From assembly GCF_042434745.1 (NCBI RefSeq), contig NZ_JBHLSS010000084.1: a stretch of DNA of 26,737 bases; one strand, given 5' to 3'. Shown here piece after piece: positions 1-7,968 of the stretch. How positions within the stretch are numbered: the stretch's first letter is position 1; every line of letters starts with the position of its first letter. The notes under the pieces were generated by a model. It did not search any database. It was not told the DNA's origin and saw nothing but the letters and a program-made list of their open reading frames with translations. Position numbers and translations under genes: made by a program. This stretch comes from Azotobacter paspali (lineage in GTDB: Bacteria; Pseudomonadota; Gammaproteobacteria; Pseudomonadales; Pseudomonadaceae).

Positions 1-178
1 GCACCTTCTGCTCGGCCTGGCCCAGCGCGGCCTGGCAGTCGCGGGTCAGGCGGATGCCCTGCTCGAAGCAGGCCAAGGAGTCTTCCAGCGACAGCTCGCC
101 GCCCTCCAGGCGTTCGACCAGTTGGTGCAGTTCGGCGAGGGATTGCTCGAAGTCGACGGCGGCTTTCTTGCGGGCCAT
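1..178 (-). CDS. xseB: Exodeoxyribonuclease VII small subunit, 5' part (gene runs off the left edge)
   Basis: This is the N-terminal 59 codons of XseB, the small subunit of exonuclease VII, which with XseA degrades single-stranded DNA in the cytoplasm. Reading leftward from the ATG at 178, the protein begins MARKKAAVDFEQSLAELHQL, followed by the family signature VERLEGGELSLEDSL and then FEQGIRL. Full-length members are about 75-85 residues, so roughly a quarter of the gene lies outside the window. The sequence is very close to what I recall of Pseudomonas XseB, which is the main clue to the host lineage. It lies 73 nt downstream of the hpnB stop on the same strand. In many gammaproteobacteria xseB precedes ispA and dxs, so the hopanoid genes may sit beside an isoprenoid operon, but that part is not visible here. 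Confidence 0.93.
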   Translation of the reverse strand, partial: MARKKAAVDFEQSLAELHQLVERLEGGELSLEDSLACFEQGIRLTRDCQAALGQAEQKV

Positions 179-251
179 GGATGGGAACCTGTGTCGGCGG
201 CATGGAAAAATCGCCGCGACACTAGCAGAGCCGGGGCGGGTGATAAGTTTG

Positions 252-1358
252 TCAATGACTGTAGACTCGTCCTTTCCAGCGTGAACGCACGCCGCGCCAA
301 TAACGGATGGCCGAACTCCAGGTCATGCCAAGATAGAACGCTGCGCTAAGGGGCAATAGCAAGGCCCAGAGCGGGGACATGCGGTAATAGCGCAAGATCG
401 GCAGGTAGCTCAGCGTCATAGCCGTCCAGGCTGCCAGCGCCCAAGGTCGGGTGAGCGACAGACCCAGCAGGACGAACGGCCCGCCATAGGCGACGATGAA
501 GAGGACTGTCACGGCCAGCAGCAACCATGCGGAATAGCCGAGTTGAGTGAAGGCCGAGCGCGCCACCATGTCGTGGATAGATACCAAGGTGCTGTAAGGG
601 CGCAGGCTCACCGCGCCACGGCTCAGGCCCAGCCAGGTACGGTAACCGGCCTGCTTGACCTGTCTCGCCAGGGTACAGTCATCGATCAGGGCGTTGCGCA
701 GACTGGCAAAGGCACCTATATGCCGCAAGACTTCAGTATCCACCAGCACACAACCGCCTGCTGCCGCAGCGACATACCTGTTGCGCGAATTGGACAGGGC
801 AAACGGGTAAAGCAGCTTGAAGTAATAGACGAACGTCGGCAGCAGCAGGCAATCCCAAAAGCTGGTGCGGCGCAAGTCCGCCATCAACGAGACGAAATGC
901 AGGCCTTCACGTTGCTTGAACTCCAGCAATGCCGGCAGCAGGCCGGGGAGAAGCTGGATGTCGGCATCGAGCAAAAGCGTCATCGCCGTGTGCACCTGCG
1001 ACTTTCCCTGTTCCAGCGCCCACAGCTTGCCAGCCCAGCCCTCAGGCAAGGGGCGGCCGCCTACAACGCGGGTATGGGGGAAGGCGGTGGCGATACTCGC
1101 TGTGGCGTCACTGGATTGATCGTCCACGACTACCACCTGCAACCCGTTTCCCTGCTTTTGCAGAGCGGCCAGGATGGTGCCGATCGTCTCGGCTTCGTTG
1201 CGTGCCGGAATCAGTACGGTGATCCCGCTGAGATCGGCTACTGACATGGGCGACGAGTCGACCTCGAGCCGTTCGCGGGTGCTCCATGGCCGCCAAGGAG
1301 CCAGCAACAATCCCACCCAGATCATGAAGGGGAGGGCGGCAAACAATACGGTGAGCAT
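252..1358 (-). CDS. hpnB: Hopene-associated glycosyltransferase HpnB
   Basis: This is a 368-residue family 2 glycosyltransferase of the HpnB type, found almost only in hopanoid gene clusters; its exact acceptor and sugar are not established. An N-terminal hydrophobic segment (about residues 3-22) is followed by the GT-A fold: VVVVDDQSSDAT is the nucleotide-binding strand, LLLDADIQL carries the metal-binding DxD, and ALIDDCTLARQVKQAGYRTW is the typical IDD/ED acceptor region. The C-terminal third has several membrane segments, which suggests an inner-membrane enzyme with a cytoplasmic catalytic domain. The ATG at 1358 lies 5 nt after the hpnH stop, with a possible AAGG ribosome site inside the end of hpnH, so the two are co-transcribed. 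Family assignment is firm; biochemical role is open. Confidence 0.9.
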   Translation of the reverse strand: MLTVLFAALPFMIWVGLLLAPWRPWSTRERLEVDSSPMSVADLSGITVLIPARNEAETIGTILAALQKQGNGLQVVVVDDQSSDATASIATAFPHTRVVGGRPLPEGWAGKLWALEQGKSQVHTAMTLLLDADIQLLPGLLPALLEFKQREGLHFVSLMADLRRTSFWDCLLLPTFVYYFKLLYPFALSNSRNRYVAAAAGGCVLVDTEVLRHIGAFASLRNALIDDCTLARQVKQAGYRTWLGLSRGAVSLRPYSTLVSIHDMVARSAFTQLGYSAWLLLAVTVLFIVAYGGPFVLLGLSLTRPWALAAWTAMTLSYLPILRYYRMSPLWALLLPLSAAFYLGMTWSSAIRYWRGVRSRWKGRVYSH

Positions 1359-1363
1359 TCGCG

Positions 1364-2497
1364 TCAGCCTTCATTCATGTCGGCGCCAGAGGGCTGGATG
1401 GCGTGGACCGGGATGCGTGCAGGGGCAGCATCGGTGCGACTGCCGTACCGAACCGGCAGATTCGGGGCCATCACGCTGTCGGTACGAGGCCCGAACATGG
1501 CTACCCGCATGGCCGCGAGTGGGTGTGCAAAGGTGTCATTGACGGCGCTGCCTTCGAAGCCGCAGTGGGCCATGCAGTTGTCGCATTTGGGGTTGATGCC
1601 GACGCCGTATTGTTCCCAGCAGGTGTCTTCCATCAGCGCCTTATAGGTCGGTGCATATCCCTCATCGACCAGCAGATAGCAGGGTTTCTGCCAGCCGAAA
1701 ATGCTGTAAGTCGGGTTGGACCACGGGGAGCACTGGTAACTCTGGTTGCCGGCCAGAAAATCGAGAAACATCGATGACTGATTGAATACCCAGCGACTCT
1801 TGCGCTCCTTGCCGCGCTTGAACACCTCGCGGAACAGCTCCTTGCTCTCGGTGCGACCGAGAAATACGTCTTGACGCGGTGCGTGCTGGTAGCTGTAGCC
1901 TGGGGAGACGGTGATGCCCTCGATGCCCAGAGACATGGCGTAGTCGAAGAAGTCGGCGATTTCAGCCGGCGGTTCCCCATTGAACAGAGTGCAGTTGATG
2001 GTCACCCGGTAGCCGCGCGCAAGCGCCAGCTTTATCGCAGCGACAGCTTTGTCGAATACACCCTTCATGCATACCGACTCATCGTGGCGCTTCTGCAAGC
2101 CATCCAAATGAATCGACCAGGTGAAGTAGGGCGAGGGTTCGTATTCGTCGATGTGCTTGGGCAGCAGAATGGCATTGGTGCATAGATAGACGAATTTCTT
2201 GCGTGCGACGATGCCCTGTACGATCTGCGGCATTTCCTCGTGAATCAGGGGCTCGCCCCCAGGGATGGAAACCACCGGCGCGTCACATTCGTCCACCGCG
2301 CGCAAAGCGTCCTCGACGCTCATGCGCTTGCGCAAGACATCCTTGGGATGGTCGATCTTGCCACAGCCGGCGCAGGCAAGATTGCACTGGAACAGGGGCT
2401 CCAGCATCATCGCCAACGGATAGCGGTGTTGACCGCTCAGCTTCTTGCCAAGGATATAGCGCGCGATCTTGATCTGTTGAATGAAAGGAATGCCCAA
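1364..2497 (-). CDS. hpnH: Adenosyl-hopene transferase HpnH (radical SAM)
   Basis: HpnH is the radical SAM enzyme that joins the 5'-deoxyadenosyl group of SAM to diploptene, giving adenosylhopane, the first committed step to extended (C35) hopanoids. The 377-residue product begins GIPFIQQIKIARYILG, as the family does, and has the iron-sulfur motif C38-x3-C42-x2-C45 in LFQCNLACAGCGKIDHP, then the SAM-contacting GGEPL (in VSIPGGEPLIHEEM). A cysteine-rich C-terminal region (CDNCMAHCGFEG) is also typical. The start is a TTG at 2497, chosen because a GGAG ribosome site lies 6 nt upstream and the family N-terminus starts here. It sits between idi and hpnB on the same strand and works before HpnG, encoded about 10 kb away. 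Confidence 0.95.
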   Translation of the reverse strand: MGIPFIQQIKIARYILGKKLSGQHRYPLAMMLEPLFQCNLACAGCGKIDHPKDVLRKRMSVEDALRAVDECDAPVVSIPGGEPLIHEEMPQIVQGIVARKKFVYLCTNAILLPKHIDEYEPSPYFTWSIHLDGLQKRHDESVCMKGVFDKAVAAIKLALARGYRVTINCTLFNGEPPAEIADFFDYAMSLGIEGITVSPGYSYQHAPRQDVFLGRTESKELFREVFKRGKERKSRWVFNQSSMFLDFLAGNQSYQCSPWSNPTYSIFGWQKPCYLLVDEGYAPTYKALMEDTCWEQYGVGINPKCDNCMAHCGFEGSAVNDTFAHPLAAMRVAMFGPRTDSVMAPNLPVRYGSRTDAAPARIPVHAIQPSGADMNEG

Positions 2498-2603
2498 TGG
2501 GGTCTCCGTGATATCGGACTATCATGCACGAGCGTATGCGCCTGTATTCAACCCTGATCGCTGTCGCATGCGGAACAGGATGAGCGCATCGAAACGCTTG
2601 AGG

Positions 2604-3194
2604 TCAGAAGGCGAATACTTCGGTGTATTCTCGGCGCAGACGTTCCCATTCGATCTTGAACCAGGGCGTGAACCTTTGTGGGTGCTCCGCCATTTCCGCA
2701 TCCAACGCTTCCGGAGAAATGTAGCGCAGTGCCGAAACCTCGCTGAGGTTGAGGCTGGGGGCCTCGTCGCTGCGTCCGGCATAGACCGAGCATAACTCGT
2801 GCTCGGCGCCTTCGGCATCGAATTGTGCCTGATATTCGAACTTGAACAGAAACTGCAGTTTGCACTGCATGCTTAGTTCCTCATTGAGACGCCGCTCGAC
2901 AGCTTCGTCCAGCGTCTCGCCACGGCGCGGGTGGCTACAGCAAGTATTGGACCAGAAGCCGGGCCACAGGCGCTTGCCGGCTGCGCGTTGCTGCAGCAGC
3001 AATTCGCCTCGACGATTGAACACAAACAATGAAAAGGCCCGATGCAGCAAACCCTGCCCCTGGTGCGCGGATGCCTTGTCGAGAAAGCCAATCTCCCGAT
3101 CATACGCGTCGACCAGTACCAGTGGCTCGTCATTAAAGGAAACTTCGTTTCTCAACTGACGCCATTGGCAAGAGCCTTGTTCTTCATTAATCAA
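2604..3194 (-). CDS. idi: Isopentenyl-diphosphate delta-isomerase, type I
   Basis: Type I IPP isomerase interconverts IPP and DMAPP, the building blocks of farnesyl diphosphate and so of squalene. The catalytic cysteine lies in FWSNTCCSHPRRGE, the Nudix-like box is GETLDEAVERRLNEEL, and the second acid is in AEHELCSVYAG. A longer frame reaches a TTG at 3245 (213 aa). I prefer the TTG at 3194 (196 aa), because GAGGAG lies 6 nt upstream of it, a perfect TATAAT lies inside the longer version, and the 17 extra residues have no counterpart in the E. coli enzyme. The gene heads the idi-hpnH-hpnB block, with 106 nt before hpnH. Its presence in the cluster suggests isoprenoid supply is tuned with hopanoid output. 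Confidence 0.88.
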   Translation of the reverse strand: MINEEQGSCQWRQLRNEVSFNDEPLVLVDAYDREIGFLDKASAHQGQGLLHRAFSLFVFNRRGELLLQQRAAGKRLWPGFWSNTCCSHPRRGETLDEAVERRLNEELSMQCKLQFLFKFEYQAQFDAEGAEHELCSVYAGRSDEAPSLNLSEVSALRYISPEALDAEMAEHPQRFTPWFKIEWERLRREYTEVFAF

Positions 3195-3200
3195 ACCAAT

Positions 3201-3206
3201 CTCCTC
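3201..3206 (-). promoter_or_regulatory. Ribosome binding site deciding the idi start
   Basis: GAGGAG on the minus strand, 6 nt upstream of the TTG at 3194. It is the only strong ribosome site near the 5' end of idi and argues for the shorter reading. Confidence 0.55.
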
Positions 3207-3224
3207 AACGGATCGAACTTTGGC

Positions 3225-3230
3225 ATTATA
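3225..3230 (-). promoter_or_regulatory. Candidate -10 box (TATAAT) for the idi-hpnH-hpnB operon
   Basis: A perfect TATAAT on the minus strand, about 30 nt upstream of the preferred TTG start and its GAGGAG ribosome site, so a transcript starting about 7 nt downstream would have a leader of roughly 20-25 nt. The -35 region (ATGAAG at 17 nt spacing) matches the consensus only partly. This supports the later idi start and places the promoter in the divergent region shared with hpnI. No convincing promoter for hpnI could be picked from the remaining sequence. Confidence 0.4.
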
Positions 3231-3368
3231 GCGCAGAACCTCCAAATCTTCATGATGCTACCATCGATGAGTGTTCGCTACGAAGCCGTGCAGGATGACA
3301 TCGGCAGGCTTTTTGCGCAGACTTAGCTCGCTATCGTTCACTGCGGCCGTTATCGTCAGGCTCCTCCT

Positions 3369-4529
3369 ATGCCGACCTATCATTTTGTCAGCACCCTCCT
3401 GTCCTGGCTGGGGACCGGACTGGCAGTCGTCACTGCCGGCTACGCCGTCGTTACCTTAGGCGCTGCGCTCAGAGGAATTCGCGACCCGGCCCCTGCGTTC
3501 GGTGCTGCCGATCGTACTCGGCCGGTCAGCGTTCTCAAGCCCCTACACGGCGCGGAGCCGCGGTTGTACGAGAATTTGCGCGACTTCTGTCGCCAGACCC
3601 ATCCGAACTACCAGTTGATATTCGGCGTACGTGAGCCCGATGACCACGCTATCGCCGTGGTGCACAGATTGCGCGCGGAGTTCCCTCACCTGGATATCGG
3701 TCTGGTCATCGATCCGCGTGTACACGGCGCCAACTTGAAAGTCAGCAACTTGCTGAACATGCTGCCGTTGGCCCGTCATGACTGGCTGGTGTTGGCCGAC
3801 AGCGACATCAGCGTGCCGGTGGATTACCTGGTGCGAGTGACGGCGCCGCTGGCAGATCCTGGCGTGGGTATCGTCACCTGTCTTTACTACGGCGTGCCGC
3901 AGGAAAGCTTCTGGTCGCGCCTGGGCGCTCTGTTCATCGACGATTGGTTTGCGCCCTCGGTCCGCTTATCGCATGTTTTCGGCTCCACCCGTTTCGCCTT
4001 CGGTTCGACCATCGCGTTGCGCCGCGAGGTGTTGCAAGCTATTGGTGGCTTCGAGGTCTTGCGTGATACTCTGGCTGACGATTTCTGGTTGGGGGAACTG
4101 ACCCGGCGGGCTGGGTTGCGCACTGTGCTGTCGGATCTGCTGGTCGGTACCGAAGTGAGCGAAACCCGTTTGATCGAGCTGTGGACGCATGAGTTGCGCT
4201 GGTTGCGCACGATTCGCGCGGTCGCGCCAACTGGTTTTGCGCTGAGCTTCGTCTGTTTCACTTGGCCGGTATCCCTGCTCGGCCTGGTGCTGAACCCTTC
4301 GATGTTGAATGCCTGGCTCGTCGCGGTAGCGGGTGGCGCGCGCGTCGCTCGTTTTTTCTTCGGCCGGAAAGTCAGGTGTTCATCCGTGTCCTGGTACGAG
4401 GTCCTGCTGACTCCGTTTCGTGACCTGCTGCTGTTGTTGGAGTGGGCCATGGCCCTGACCAGTTGGCGAGTGGAGTGGCGTGGTCGGGTTTTGCATGCGT
4501 GCAAGGATGGGCCCATGCGTTATCTTTAG
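3369..4529 (+). CDS. hpnI: Hopanoid glycosyltransferase HpnI
   Basis: HpnI is a membrane glycosyltransferase reported to add N-acetylglucosamine to bacteriohopanetetrol, starting the cyclitol-ether head group. The 386-residue protein resembles ceramide glucosyltransferases (GT21): an N-terminal membrane segment (about residues 6-35), VSVLKPLHGAEPRLYENL, the DxD-like LVLADSDISVP, then LADDFWLGELTRRAG and the RWLRTIR element standing in for the (Q/R)xxRW motif. Hydrophobic segments follow near the C-terminus. The ATG at 3369 lacks a clear ribosome site (upstream is CTCCTCCT, the complement), so the start is less certain than the gene. It opens the hpnIJKL block and diverges from idi across about 170 nt. 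Confidence 0.93.
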   Translation: MPTYHFVSTLLSWLGTGLAVVTAGYAVVTLGAALRGIRDPAPAFGAADRTRPVSVLKPLHGAEPRLYENLRDFCRQTHPNYQLIFGVREPDDHAIAVVHRLRAEFPHLDIGLVIDPRVHGANLKVSNLLNMLPLARHDWLVLADSDISVPVDYLVRVTAPLADPGVGIVTCLYYGVPQESFWSRLGALFIDDWFAPSVRLSHVFGSTRFAFGSTIALRREVLQAIGGFEVLRDTLADDFWLGELTRRAGLRTVLSDLLVGTEVSETRLIELWTHELRWLRTIRAVAPTGFALSFVCFTWPVSLLGLVLNPSMLNAWLVAVAGGARVARFFFGRKVRCSSVSWYEVLLTPFRDLLLLLEWAMALTSWRVEWRGRVLHACKDGPMRYL

Positions 4530-4607
4530 ACTGCCCACTGCCTTGGTGTACTGGCGGACAGATCGGCAAATCTCGGCCTTTTATGGCTGTTAGAGCTAAG
4601 AGTTTCT

Positions 4608-6035
4608 ATGAAGACGCTTTTTCTGCAGGCTCCATCCTTTGATGGTTTCGATGGCGGTGCCGGTTCGCGTTATCAGGCTAAGCGCGAAATCAAGAGTTTC
4701 TGGTATCCGACCTGGTTGGCTCAGCCGGCCGCCTTGGTGCCCGGTTCGCGTCTGCTGGACGCTCCGGTAGAGGAGCTTTCGGTCGAGGAGTCCCTGAGGA
4801 TTGCCGCCGAATACGAGCTGGTGATCATCCATACCAGCACGCCTTCTTTCCCAACCGATGCCAAGTTCGCCGAATTGCTGAAGGCGCGCCGCCCCGAGGT
4901 TCTGATCGGCATGGTCGGCGCCAAGGTCGCGGTCGATCCGGCCGACTCGCTGCGCGCATCGACGGCGATCGACTTCGTGGCGCGCGAGGAATTCGATTAC
5001 ACCTGCAAGGAAATCGCCGAGGGCCGTTCCCTAGAGGAGGTTGCCGGCGTTAGCTACAGACTCGCCGATGGCGACGTGCGGCACAATCCGCCACGGGCGC
5101 CGATCGAGAATATGGACGAATTGCCCTTCGTGGCGCCCGTCTACAAGCGCGACCTGAAGATCGACCGCTATTTCATCGGCTATCTCAAGCATCCTTACGT
5201 ATCCATTTATACCGGTCGTGGCTGCCGCTCCAAGTGCACCTTCTGCTTGTGGCCACAGACTGTCGGCGGTCATCGTTACCGTGTCCGCTCGGCCGCCAGC
5301 GTGATCGCTGAGGCGAAGTGGATCAAGGAGAACATGCCCGAAGTGAAGGAGTTGATGTTCGACGACGATACCTTCACCGATACTTCCAACTTGGAGCGTG
5401 TACACGACATCGCCCGTGGCCTGCATGCCCTGGGCTGGACTTGGAGTTGCAACGCCAAGGCCAACGTACCCTACGAATCGCTGAAGATCATGAAGGAAAA
5501 TGGCCTACGCCTGTTGCTGGTGGGCTACGAGTCCGGCGACGACCAGATCCTGCACAACATCAAGAAGGGCCTGCGTACCGATATCGCCCGCAAGTTCACC
5601 GAAAATTGCCACAAGCTAGGCATTCAGGTACACGGTACCTTCATCCTCGGCCTGCCGGGGGAGACCAAGGAAACCATCGCTAAGACCATCGAGTTTGCCA
5701 AGGAGATAAATCCGCACACGGTGCAGGTATCGCTGGCGGCTCCCTATCCCGGTACCACGTTGTACAGGCAGGCTGTGGAAAATGGTTGGCTAGAGACTAA
5801 TCAGGACGCCAACTTGGTCAATGACAAGGGAGTGCAACTGGCACTGATCAGCTATCCGCACCTGTCCAAGGAAGAGATCTATCACGGTGTGGAGACTTTC
5901 TACCGGAACTTCTATTTTCGCCCCTCGAAAATCTGGGAGATCGTCAAGGAAATGCTAGGCAGTTGGGAAATGACGAAGCGCCGTCTACGCGAGGGCGTGG
6001 AGTTTTTCCGCTTCCTGCATGCTCATGAGGCCTGA
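4608..6035 (+). CDS. hpnJ: Hopanoid B12-binding radical SAM protein HpnJ
   Basis: HpnJ is the radical SAM protein needed to turn the glucosamine group on bacteriohopanetetrol into the ring-contracted cyclitol ether. The 475-residue product has an N-terminal B12-binding-like Rossmann region (about residues 1-150, with VIIHTSTPSFPTDAKFAELL) and then a radical SAM core with C206-x3-C210-x2-C213 in GRGCRSKCTFCLWPQT. ELMFDDDTFTD and GLRLLLVGYESGDDQIL follow, as in the family. The gene starts 78 nt after hpnI with an AAGAG ribosome site and is followed 5 nt later by hpnK. The order hpnI-J-K matches the shared pathway. Confidence 0.95.
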   Translation: MKTLFLQAPSFDGFDGGAGSRYQAKREIKSFWYPTWLAQPAALVPGSRLLDAPVEELSVEESLRIAAEYELVIIHTSTPSFPTDAKFAELLKARRPEVLIGMVGAKVAVDPADSLRASTAIDFVAREEFDYTCKEIAEGRSLEEVAGVSYRLADGDVRHNPPRAPIENMDELPFVAPVYKRDLKIDRYFIGYLKHPYVSIYTGRGCRSKCTFCLWPQTVGGHRYRVRSAASVIAEAKWIKENMPEVKELMFDDDTFTDTSNLERVHDIARGLHALGWTWSCNAKANVPYESLKIMKENGLRLLLVGYESGDDQILHNIKKGLRTDIARKFTENCHKLGIQVHGTFILGLPGETKETIAKTIEFAKEINPHTVQVSLAAPYPGTTLYRQAVENGWLETNQDANLVNDKGVQLALISYPHLSKEEIYHGVETFYRNFYFRPSKIWEIVKEMLGSWEMTKRRLREGVEFFRFLHAHEA

Positions 6036-6040
6036 GTGCA

Positions 6041-6922
6041 ATGCTTGTCCGGCCCCCATCGTGTGCGCAGCGCTCGGCTTTCGATGCTTTTGACTCGGCT
6101 GGCGCGCCACGACCTCGCCTGATTGTGACCGCAGACGACTATGGCCTGCATGAATCAATCAACGAGGCTGTCGAGCGGGCTTACCGTGAAGGGGTACTTC
6201 GAGCGGCCAGCCTGATGGTAGCGGCGTCCGCCGTGGGCGACGCTGTCGAGCGTGCCCGGCGTATGCCGGGGCTTGCCGTCGGTTTGCATCTGGTTCTGGC
6301 CGACGGCAAGGCCGTGCTGCCGCCTGCGCTTATCCCCGACCTGGTGGACGCCCAAGGCTGGTTTAACAGTGCCATGGTGCGCAACGGCTTCCGTTTCTTT
6401 TTCTTGCCCAGCGTGCGGCGCCAACTGGCCGCCGAGATTCGTGCCCAATTCGAGGTTTTCGCTGCGACTGGTTTGACCTTGGATCACGTCAATGCGCACA
6501 AGCATTTCCATCTGCACCCGACCATTTTGTCGTTGCTGCTTTCCATCGGCCAAGATTTCGGCCTGCGCGCCGTGCGGCTGCCTGCCGAACCGGGCATGGG
6601 GCTGTGGCTCCGCCCTTGGTTGAGCTTGATGCGCCGGCGCTTGGATCGGGCCGGGATTGTTTATAACGACCATGTTTTCGGCCTCCATCACAGTGGCCGC
6701 ATGGACGAGGGGGTACTGCTGGAGATGCTGAGTCAATTGCCGGACGGTCTTTCGGAGCTGTACCTGCACCCAGCCGTCCGTGACGGATTGACGGCCAGCA
6801 TGGCCAGCTATCGCCATTCCGACGAGTTGGCTGCTCTGCTGTCGCCACGCGTGCGTAGTGCTATTGTCGGACGCTACCGGCTGTGCAGTGGCTTCTGTGA
6901 TCCGGCGGCTGCAGCAACATGA
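6041..6922 (+). CDS. hpnK: Hopanoid-associated deacetylase HpnK (YdjC/ChbG family)
   Basis: HpnK belongs to the YdjC/ChbG family of metal-dependent carbohydrate deacetylases and is reported to remove the acetyl group from the N-acetylglucosaminyl hopanoid made by HpnI. The 293-residue protein shows LIVTADDYGLHESINEAVER with the metal-binding DD pair (about residues 31-32), a histidine in VGLHLVLADG, and the characteristic DHVNAHKHFHLHPTI motif. The tail ELYLHPAV carries a further conserved His. The ATG at 6041 lies 5 nt after hpnJ, and the last codons overlap hpnL by 4 nt (ATGA), pointing to translational coupling. No signal peptide is evident, so the enzyme probably acts on the cytoplasmic face. 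Confidence 0.92.
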   Translation: MLVRPPSCAQRSAFDAFDSAGAPRPRLIVTADDYGLHESINEAVERAYREGVLRAASLMVAASAVGDAVERARRMPGLAVGLHLVLADGKAVLPPALIPDLVDAQGWFNSAMVRNGFRFFFLPSVRRQLAAEIRAQFEVFAATGLTLDHVNAHKHFHLHPTILSLLLSIGQDFGLRAVRLPAEPGMGLWLRPWLSLMRRRLDRAGIVYNDHVFGLHHSGRMDEGVLLEMLSQLPDGLSELYLHPAVRDGLTASMASYRHSDELAALLSPRVRSAIVGRYRLCSGFCDPAAAAT

Positions 6923-7920
6923 CGTACATTGCCGGCTTGCTCGGCCTGATCGCGGTGATTGCCTTGGTGGTGCACCAGGACGGGGACGCCATCCTCTCAG
7001 CACTCGACCATGCCGGTTGGGGCCTGTTGTGGCTACTTCCCTTCCATGCGTTACCGTTGCTGCTGGATGTGATCGGTTGGCGTGTATTACTGGCTCCGCG
7101 CGATCCACAGCGGCGTGCCGGCGTACTTGTTTTGTTCTGGATTGGAGCCGTTCGCGAGGCCTGCAACCGTCTGCTGCCGGTGGCCAATATCGGCGGTGAG
7201 ATCGTCGGTATCCGGATGGCCAAGTGGTATGGAGTCGATGGTGCGGCGGCCACCGCCAGCATCGTCATCGAGGTGATGCTGACGCTGGTCAATCAGTACC
7301 TCTTCACCGCGCTAGGCATCGTGCTGATGATTGCATTGACCCATCACGTCGGCACTCTTGGTTCGCTGCTGGGGGCCCTGCTGGCCAGTCTGCCGTTGCC
7401 GATCGGCCTGTTCATGCTGTTGCACCATGGACAGTTGTTCTCGCGTCTGGAAACCGTAGCCGAAAAGCTTCTGGGGGGACGCTTGCGACTGACCGAACTG
7501 ATCAACGGCAAGAGTCTCGACCAGGAGATCCGTGCACTCTCCGCCCGCCCGTCGCGGCTCGTTGTTGCCGGGGCCTGGCAGCTTGCCGGTTTCTTGGTGG
7601 GCAGCTTCGAGACGTGGCTGGCTTTGGAGATGTTGGGGTATTCGATCAGTGTCTGGGATGCCATCGCCATCGAAGCGGTGACCCAGGCCTTGCGTCACAT
7701 CATTTTTATCGTGCCGGCCGGACTGGGCGTACAAGAGGGTGGCCTGGTCCTGTTCGGCAGCCTGATCGGGGTGCCGGCCGACGTCAGCATCGCGCTGTCG
7801 CTGGTCAAGCGCGTGCGCGAAGTGGGGTTCGGCGTGCCGGCCCTGCTTGCCTGGCAGTGGGCTGAAATGCGTCAGTTACGTGCCAGGGGAAAAGGCAATA
7901 ACCTGTCCAAGCACCCGTGA
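6919..7920 (+). CDS. hpnL: Hopanoid-associated membrane protein HpnL
   Basis: HpnL is a polytopic inner-membrane protein related to the transmembrane domain of lysylphosphatidylglycerol synthases and flippases (UPF0104 type). Its role in hopanoid production is not settled; lipid flipping is one idea. The 333-residue sequence has about eight hydrophobic segments, the family motif RLLPVANIGGEIVGIRMAK near residues 75-93, and the C-terminal signature FIVPAGLGVQEGGLVLFGSL. The start overlaps the hpnK stop (ATGA). The gene ends 48 nt before the ferritin-like gene, still on the same strand and likely in the same transcript. Family membership is clear; function is inferred only from context. Confidence 0.9.
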   Translation: MTYIAGLLGLIAVIALVVHQDGDAILSALDHAGWGLLWLLPFHALPLLLDVIGWRVLLAPRDPQRRAGVLVLFWIGAVREACNRLLPVANIGGEIVGIRMAKWYGVDGAAATASIVIEVMLTLVNQYLFTALGIVLMIALTHHVGTLGSLLGALLASLPLPIGLFMLLHHGQLFSRLETVAEKLLGGRLRLTELINGKSLDQEIRALSARPSRLVVAGAWQLAGFLVGSFETWLALEMLGYSISVWDAIAIEAVTQALRHIIFIVPAGLGVQEGGLVLFGSLIGVPADVSIALSLVKRVREVGFGVPALLAWQWAEMRQLRARGKGNNLSKHP

Positions 7921-7968
7921 CGATGCGCCCGACCGTTAATACAAGTGATAAATAGGAGAGAAATTCTA

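Noticed and set aside
250..255. Perfect TTGACA (minus strand) overlapping the hpnB stop, as an xseB promoter
   Set aside because: At 16-18 nt spacing the -10 position reads GGCTCT-like sequence with almost no consensus match.
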